A stretch of DNA of 26,910 nt, from positions 1-26,910 of the forward strand of contig DAOTXL010000090.1 in NCBI GenBank assembly GCA_034435455.1, written 5' to 3'. The DNA comes from DAOTXL01 sp034435455. Its GTDB lineage: Bacteria > Chloroflexota > Anaerolineae > JAAYZQ01. Below the pieces are notes generated by a model, which was not told the origin of the DNA, did not search any database, and saw only the letters and a list, made by a program, of their open reading frames with translations. Of this stretch, positions 22,507-26,910 are shown piece by piece. Numbering within the stretch: position 1 is the stretch's first letter; every line of letters begins with the position of its first letter. The position numbers and the translations under genes were made by a program.

Positions 22507-23313
22507 ATGTCCGGACCGTTTCTCGTCCCGCCCGACAGCCGGGTCAACCTGGCCGACTATGACCCCGGCTATACCGGTGGTTACCAGGACAAGGATGACG
22601 TCAAAAAGGCCGTCAGCCGCAACAGGAAGCGGCTCCAGAAACTGCAGGAGGTGCTGTGGGCCGAGGGCAAACATGCCCTGCTGATCGTCCTGCAGGGGCT
22701 GGATGCCAGCGGCAAGGATGGCACCATTGAGCATGTGATGCATGGAGTCAACCCTCAGGGTTGCCAGGTGACCAGCTTCAAAGTCCCCACCGAAGAGGAG
22801 CTGGCCCACGACTACCTGTGGCGCGTCCACAAGGCTGTGCCCCGGCGTGGCTACATCGGCCTCTTTAACCGTTCCCACTATGAGGATGTGTTGGTGGTCC
22901 GCGTCCACAACCTGGTCCCGCCGGAGGTTTGGGGGCAACGCTACGAGCAGATCAACCACTTTGAAAAGCTCCTGGCCGACACCGGGACGACGATCCTCAA
23001 ATTCTTCCTTCATATCTCCCGCCAGGAACAGAAGAGGCGGTTTGAGGACCGGCTGCGCGATCCGGCAAAGAACTGGAAGTTTTCCCTCAAAGATGTGCAG
23101 GAGCGGGATTACTGGGACGACTATAGGCGCGCCTACGAAGAGGCACTGAGCCGGTGCAGCACCCCCTGGGCGCCGTGGTACATCGTCCCGGCCGACCACA
23201 AGTGGTACCGGAACCTGGTCGTCTCGCAGGTCATTGTCGAGACGCTGGAAGGGTTGGACATGCACTTTCCGCCGCCGCTGCCCGACTCTGACCAGATCGC
23301 CATCCCGGATTAG
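22507..23313 (+). CDS. ppk2: Polyphosphate kinase 2 (PPK2) family polyphosphate:nucleotide phosphotransferase
   Basis: The 268-residue protein is a single PPK2 domain. Walker A is GLDASGKDGT (residues 64-73), the Walker B-like segment is IGLFNRSHYEDVLVVRVH, and the lid region RQEQKRRFEDRLRDPAKNWKFS carries the Arg/Lys cluster that binds polyphosphate. WYIVPADHKWYRNLVVSQ near the C-terminus is also conserved in the family. It moves phosphate between polyphosphate and nucleoside di- or monophosphates in the cytoplasm. The subclass (ADP or AMP preference) cannot be fixed by eye. GGAGGT lies 8 nt before the ATG. An approximately 40-nt gap follows the HEAT/TPR gene, so the two may share a transcript. 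Confidence 0.95.
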   Translation: MSGPFLVPPDSRVNLADYDPGYTGGYQDKDDVKKAVSRNRKRLQKLQEVLWAEGKHALLIVLQGLDASGKDGTIEHVMHGVNPQGCQVTSFKVPTEEELAHDYLWRVHKAVPRRGYIGLFNRSHYEDVLVVRVHNLVPPEVWGQRYEQINHFEKLLADTGTTILKFFLHISRQEQKRRFEDRLRDPAKNWKFSLKDVQERDYWDDYRRAYEEALSRCSTPWAPWYIVPADHKWYRNLVVSQVIVETLEGLDMHFPPPLPDSDQIAIPD

Positions 23314-23429
23314 AGCCTGTCCTGGAACAGGTGTGGGGTAGCCTGGCTATCCGGGCAGGCCCTGCCGATTTTTCGGACAGGCACCTGGATGGCCCCGCCG
23401 GCCCTGCATAGGGTGCCGGGTATCTCAGT

Positions 23430-23458
23430 TTGCCCCCCAGATCGTTGCGTGATATAAT
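23430..23458 (+). promoter_or_regulatory. Predicted promoter of the kinase-phosphatase pair
   Basis: TTGCCC (23430-23435) and a perfect TATAAT (23453-23458) are 17 bp apart. The transcript would start near 23465 and first read an inverted repeat (TGCCTGACA at 23473, TGTCAGGCA at 23509). A second perfect TATAAT (23536-23541) with a poorly spaced TTGTCA upstream may be a second start. The preceding 23314-23400 holds weak hairpins (CCTGTCC with GGACAGG, 23319-23381), probably ending the ppk2 transcript. Confidence 0.6.
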
Positions 23459-23570
23459 GGGGCGGGTCCTGTGCCTGACAGCCGGTTGTCATGGCGGTGG
23501 CCCGCTGTTGTCAGGCAGGGGGGGCCGCTGGGGAGTATAATGGCCGCAGGAGTTGGAGGGGCAGGGCGCT

Positions 23571-24932
23571 ATGACGCAGCCTTTGGCCATCGGCACCGTG
23601 CTCAAAAACCGATACCGCATCGTCCGCCTGGTGGGGGGCGGCGGTATGGCCTGGGTCTACCAGGTAGAAGAGCTGCCGGTCGGCAGTGGCCGACTCTGGG
23701 CGCTCAAAGAGCTGCGCCCCCAGAGCCAGGACCGGACCGAGGAAGCTGCCGCCCGGGGCCTCTTTGAACAGGAGGCCAGGCTGCTGCGGGCGTTGGACCA
23801 TCCCAACATCCCCGACATCGTTGATTTTTTCGAGGAGAACGGCCGCGCCTGCCTGGTGATGGAGTTCATCTGGGGCGAGTCGCTGGAAAAGCGGATCCAG
23901 GCGGCCAATGCCCCCTTGCTGGAAAGCGATGTCCTCTACTGGGCGATCCAGCTTTGCGAAGCGCTGCACTACCTCCACACCCGCCAGCCGCCCATCATCT
24001 TCCGCGACCTGAAGCCCAGCAACGTCATGGTGACCAACACCGGCCTGGTCAAACTGATTGACTTTGGCATCGCCCGCACCTACAAGGTCGGCAAAAAGCG
24101 CGACACGGTGGCTATGGGTTCCGAAAATTACGCTGCGCCGGAGCAGTGGGGCAAAGGCCAGACCGACGCCCGCTCTGACCTCTATGCCCTGGGGGCAACG
24201 ATCTATCACCTGCTGGCCAACATGGCTCCTACCCCTGCTTTCCTGCCCTCCGAACCGCTGCCTCTGGGCAACTATAACAGCGCAGTCTCTCCCAAGACCA
24301 TCGCCATCGTCGAAAAGGCGATGGCCCGCGACCGGGAGCGGCGCTTCCAGTCGGCCCAGGAGATGCGCCAGGCGCTCATCGCCGCCCTGCCGGGGCCCTA
24401 TGTCCCACCGGTGGAGCTGGCTCCTCCACCCGTTGCCCCATCCCCTCCCTTACCCTCCCCTCCACCTCAACCCGCATCGGCGCCCCGACCGGTTCCCAGG
24501 CCGGCCCCTCCCCCGCTGCCTACCAAACCCTGCCCGGCCTGCGGGCGGCCCAACAAAGAGAGTGCCCGCTTTTGTGCCGGCTGTGGCCATTCCTTTGTGC
24601 CGCTGCGGCCCGCCGTCCTGCGCATCGTCGAGCCGGTGCGCGCCCCGTGGGAGATGCCGGTGGCCCGCAGCCCGATGATGCTGGGCCGGGCCAGCGAAGC
24701 GGAGGGCTATCGGCCCGACTTTGACATGACCTTTTACGACGAGGGAGGCTATGTATCGCGCCGTCACGCCCACATTATCACCGAGCAAGAGGGCTACTTG
24801 ATCATGGACCTGGGCAGCAGCAACGGCACCACAGTCAACGGCCAGCCCCTCCAGCCCCATCGCGCCTATCCGTTGCGCAACGGCGACCGGATCAAGGTCG
24901 GCCGGGTGGTCATCCAGTTTTGGCTACGCTGA
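23571..24932 (+). CDS. Ser/Thr protein kinase with double zinc ribbon and FHA domain
   Basis: The 453-residue protein starts at ATG 23571, after a GGAGGGG ribosome site. The kinase domain has VGGGGMAWVY (residues 21-30), Lys46 in LWALKELR, FRDLKPSN with Asp146, DFG at 164-166, and YAAPEQWG. The usual HRD is FRD. A Pro-rich linker near residues 285-318 follows, then a zinc ribbon CPACGRPNKESARFCAGCG (about 321-339). A C-terminal FHA domain (about 355-453) has LGRASE, SRRHAHI and LGSSNGTTVNG, which bind phosphothreonine. There is no membrane segment, so it is cytoplasmic. The FHA domain may bind its own phosphorylated sites or the partner phosphatase. The next gene encodes a PP2C with the same type of zinc ribbon. 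Confidence 0.95.
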   Translation: MTQPLAIGTVLKNRYRIVRLVGGGGMAWVYQVEELPVGSGRLWALKELRPQSQDRTEEAAARGLFEQEARLLRALDHPNIPDIVDFFEENGRACLVMEFIWGESLEKRIQAANAPLLESDVLYWAIQLCEALHYLHTRQPPIIFRDLKPSNVMVTNTGLVKLIDFGIARTYKVGKKRDTVAMGSENYAAPEQWGKGQTDARSDLYALGATIYHLLANMAPTPAFLPSEPLPLGNYNSAVSPKTIAIVEKAMARDRERRFQSAQEMRQALIAALPGPYVPPVELAPPPVAPSPPLPSPPPQPASAPRPVPRPAPPPLPTKPCPACGRPNKESARFCAGCGHSFVPLRPAVLRIVEPVRAPWEMPVARSPMMLGRASEAEGYRPDFDMTFYDEGGYVSRRHAHIITEQEGYLIMDLGSSNGTTVNGQPLQPHRAYPLRNGDRIKVGRVVIQFWLR

Positions 24933-24942
24933 CCGCCCTTTC

Positions 24943-24990
24943 CGCCTTACGCTTTACGTTTTCCGCCTTACGTTTTACTTTTTACGTTTT
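24943..24990 (+). repeat. TTTACG-type low-complexity spacer
   Basis: The kinase-phosphatase gap is built of CCTTACG, GCTTTACG, TTTTCCGCC and TTTTTACG units, the same pattern as at 8523-8552. It ends at the CAGGAGG ribosome site of the phosphatase. The T-rich stretches may cause pausing, but no stem-loop is evident. Confidence 0.5.
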
Positions 24991-25008
24991 ATTTCTCAGG
25001 AGGATCTC

Positions 25009-26424
25009 ATGAACTGCCCGGTATGTGGAGTAGACAACCGAGAAACGGCCCGCTTCTGCCGCAGTTGTGGCTTCGAGTTTGCAAAAGAGGCAGTGGGCGA
25101 GGAGCAGGAGGCAGGAGGCGAGGAGCAGGCGACAGGGAGCGAGGAGCAGGAGCCAGGAGGCGAGGAGCAGGCGACAGGGAGCGAGGAGCAGGAGGTGGCG
25201 GAGGCGCCCTCCCTCCCCTGGGCCGAGGAAGGGGAGGAACTCCCCCCTGAACCTGACGACGAGGTCCTGGCCTTCTGGCGGGACAAGGCTGAGCCTCTGA
25301 CCCCCCTGGTGTCGGGGACGGTCGTGGCCGACCGCTTTGTCGTGGTCCAGGTGCTGGAAGCGAAGGAGAACGAGGTTCTCTACCGCGCCCGCGATCTGCG
25401 GCGCTGCTGGCAATGCGGCTTCGAGGGCAACGCTCCGGACGAGGTTTTTTGTGCCCAATGTGGCGTGGCGGTGGACCGCAAGCCGGAGGTGCGCCTGCTG
25501 GAGGTCCGGACGGCTGAGGCGGAACCCGCCGACGGTCAGGAGGTGGTGGCGCGCCTGACCCACGAGGGCCGTTTTTTCCTCCTCCTGGCCGAAGAAAAGC
25601 CGGAACCGGCGCCCAGGGTGCCGTTGGTGCCTCCTGGCCTCCACCTCTCCGTCGGCCAGCGGTCCGATCCGGGGCAGATGCGCGACTTGAACGAGGACAG
25701 CATGTTGATCCTGCTGCTGGCCCCGACCTACGAATCGCGGACCAAACCGGTGCTGGGCCTGTTCGCTGTGGCCGACGGCATGGGTGGGCATGAAAGTGGC
25801 GAGGTTGCCAGCAAGATGGCCCTGCAGGTGCTGGCCGAGCGGATCATCCACGCCCTCATCTTGCCGGAACTGACGGGCAATCTGGTCGCAGAAGATGAGG
25901 TGCCGGCCCGGCTGCGGCAGGCCATCCTGGCCGCCAATGATGCCGTTTACCTGATACGGCAGAAGGCCGGCACCGACATGGGCACCACCCTGACCGCCGC
26001 CCTGATCCGCGACAACCGGCTGTTCCTGGCCCACGTCGGCGACTGCCGCGCCTACCGGTGGACCGCCAACGGCCTGGAGCAACTGACCACCGATCACTCG
26101 GTCGTGGCCAGCATGATCGCCAGCGGGCAGGCCGCGCCGGAAGAGATCTATACCCATCCCCACCGCAGCATCATCTACCGTTGCATCGGCGACAAACCGG
26201 TGGTGGAGGTGGATACCGATGTGCTGCCCCTGGCTTCCGGCGAGCGGATCATCCTCTGCTCCGATGGCCTGTGGGAGATGGTCCACAGCGAGGGCATCGC
26301 CGATGTGATGATGCAGGAGGCCGATCCCCAACTGGCCTGCGATCGGCTGGTGCAACACGCCAACGCAGCCGGCGGCGAAGATAACATCAGCGTGATCATC
26401 ATCCAGGTGGAGGAGAGGGTATGA
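25009..26424 (+). CDS. PP2C-family Ser/Thr phosphatase with zinc ribbons and a degenerate kinase-like N-terminal segment
   Basis: The 471-residue protein starts with a zinc ribbon CPVCGVDNRETARFCRSCG (residues 3-21). An acidic repeat of GEEQ heptads follows (about 28-62). Residues 101-133 (SGTVVADRFVVVQVLEAKENEVLYRARDL) look like a decayed kinase N-lobe, with the glycine loop lost, and lead into a second zinc ribbon (CWQCGFEGNAPDEVFCAQCG). The PP2C domain begins near residue 215, with metal and catalytic motifs RDLNEDS, VADGMGGHESGE, GTTLTAALI, GDCRAYR, CSDGLW and GGEDNISV all present. It should remove phosphate from Ser/Thr residues placed by the adjacent kinase. AGGAGG lies 8 nt upstream of the ATG. 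Both genes probably share one transcript. Confidence 0.94.
   Translation: MNCPVCGVDNRETARFCRSCGFEFAKEAVGEEQEAGGEEQATGSEEQEPGGEEQATGSEEQEVAEAPSLPWAEEGEELPPEPDDEVLAFWRDKAEPLTPLVSGTVVADRFVVVQVLEAKENEVLYRARDLRRCWQCGFEGNAPDEVFCAQCGVAVDRKPEVRLLEVRTAEAEPADGQEVVARLTHEGRFFLLLAEEKPEPAPRVPLVPPGLHLSVGQRSDPGQMRDLNEDSMLILLLAPTYESRTKPVLGLFAVADGMGGHESGEVASKMALQVLAERIIHALILPELTGNLVAEDEVPARLRQAILAANDAVYLIRQKAGTDMGTTLTAALIRDNRLFLAHVGDCRAYRWTANGLEQLTTDHSVVASMIASGQAAPEEIYTHPHRSIIYRCIGDKPVVEVDTDVLPLASGERIILCSDGLWEMVHSEGIADVMMQEADPQLACDRLVQHANAAGGEDNISVIIIQVEERV
25093..25197 (+). repeat. In-frame minisatellite encoding GEEQ heptads
   Basis: Five 21-bp units encode GEEQEAG, GEEQATG, SEEQEPG, GEEQATG and SEEQEVA. 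The second and third units repeat nearly exactly as the fourth and fifth, giving a 42-bp higher-order period. Near identity at the DNA level indicates recent expansion. It lies in a linker, where length changes would be tolerated. Confidence 0.8.
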
Positions 26425-26466
26425 GGCTTCGGCCCCCTGACCCATTGGGATGGAAAAAACCGGATC

Positions 26467-26783
26467 TGCGGTTGTGACGTATATCGCTTGACAATGTCAC
26501 CTTGGCGTACCGGATGTTTGACATTGTCAAAATGTTACTACTCAGGTGGGCAGCTTGTTCACCACAAAGGACACAAAGGACACGAAGAATACAAGAGAAA
26601 ACCTGGGCATCCTTAGGGTCCTTGGTGCGGTCGTGACGTATATCGCTTGACAATGTCACCCTGGCGTACCGGATGTTTGACATTGTCAAAATGTTACTAC
26701 TCAGGTGGGCAGCTTGTTCACCACAAAGGACACAAAGGACACGAAGAATACAAGAGAAAACCTGGGCATCCTTAGGGTCCTTG
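26467..26783. repeat. Tandem duplication of a 158-bp intergenic unit (159-bp period)
   Basis: Copies at 26467-26624 and 26626-26783 differ at only two positions (26473/26632 and 26502/26661), with one base between them. Each unit holds TTGACAATGTCA, then 18 bp later TTTGACATTGTCAAA (a perfect 15-bp palindrome), then GTTACTACTCAGG, and then CCACAAAGGACACAAAGGAC. No ORF of note is inside. The high identity implies a recent duplication. Confidence 0.9.
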
Positions 26784-26910
26784 TATATTAGACCCGTACC
26801 TTACCAACAAGAATAGCCAAGAACAAGCTTTGGTGGCATACTACACCCTGGGAGAGACGAAGTGGCTACCCTAGTGTGTGAGGAGCACATGTGCTGCCTC
26901 TTCACGAAGA
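26784..26910. other. Terminal stretch with no recognised gene
   Basis: After the duplication the composition falls to a lower GC content. I see no ribosome site followed by a convincing frame. A 12-bp perfect palindrome AGCACATGTGCT lies at 26884-26895. The stretch could be the flank of a gene or a mobile element beyond the window. Confidence 0.3.

Noticed and set aside
24982..26445. A 487-codon minus-strand frame opposite the PP2C gene
   Set aside because: Its LLLAPCRLLLAS repeats are only the reverse of the GEEQ minisatellite, and PP2C motifs are complete on the plus strand.
26467..26783. A CRISPR array
   Set aside because: There are only two long units of 158 bp with almost no spacer, so this is a tandem duplication rather than short repeats with unique spacers.
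1..26910. tRNA or rRNA genes
   Set aside because: I saw no cloverleaf with a GGTTCGAATCC-like T arm and no rRNA-like segment in the intergenic gaps.
26784..26910. An insertion-sequence end
   Set aside because: There is only a lower GC content and one short palindrome, with no terminal inverted repeat or transposase frame.

Overview
The window is GC-rich bacterial chromosome with genes on both strands. It suggests a Chloroflexota lineage (Anaerolineae, Caldilineae or Ardenticatenia-like). The reasons are Ser/Thr kinases with zinc-ribbon, FHA or PD40-type tails, a GlgA, a fused-type ChlI/ChlD chelatase ATPase, an LPxTG-tailed protein, and many short intergenic repeats of the CCACAAAGGACAC and GGCGCAGAGAACGC kind. 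This assignment is inferred from gene content; no rRNA or tRNA gene is present to settle it.

Layout. Positions 1-1879 (minus) hold a membrane Ser/Thr kinase cut by the window edge. Its leader carries TGACA-N-TGTCA palindromes. Positions 2316-5659 (plus) hold a lone receiver-domain regulator, rubrerythrin, a 59-residue cysteine-rich protein, and a metal-chelatase AAA+ gene. The last is joined to a VWA-domain reading frame through an A9 tract containing the -1 slippery heptamer A AAA AAG. Positions 5750-8983 (plus) hold glycogen synthase, a GalT/HIT-like nucleotidyltransferase and a small membrane protein. Positions 14011-9129 (minus) form a cluster of a truncated CAAX-protease remnant, ABC ATPase, ABC-2 permease, small membrane protein, and a NarL/DesK-type sensor kinase and regulator pair. 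Positions 14268-16024 (plus) hold an apparently autoregulated TetR gene, with two ACCGACCGGTCGGT-type operators around a consensus promoter, followed one base later by an NAD-dependent epimerase/SDR gene. Positions 16260-20658 hold a SnoaL/NTF2-like protein with an LPTTG sorting signal and a 1232-residue MMPL/RND transporter with internal repeats. Positions 20803-26424 hold a small frame-disrupted ORF, a HEAT/zinc-ribbon/TPR protein, a PPK2 polyphosphate kinase, a Ser/Thr kinase with zinc ribbon and FHA domain, and a PP2C phosphatase with matching zinc ribbons. The window ends in a 159-bp-period tandem duplication carrying the same palindromes as the first kinase leader.

How the genes fit together. 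The kinase and phosphatase at 23571-26424 form a reversible protein-phosphorylation pair. The ABC cluster with its two-component system looks like an envelope-stress or drug-export module. glgA and ppk2 point to carbon and polyphosphate storage. The strongest unusual signal is the likely programmed -1 frameshift that would make both a short AAA+ subunit and a 699-residue AAA+-VWA fusion from one chelatase locus. Frameshifting of this kind has been proposed before for chlD-type cobalt chelatase genes, so the system is not wholly new, but the site here is unusually clean.
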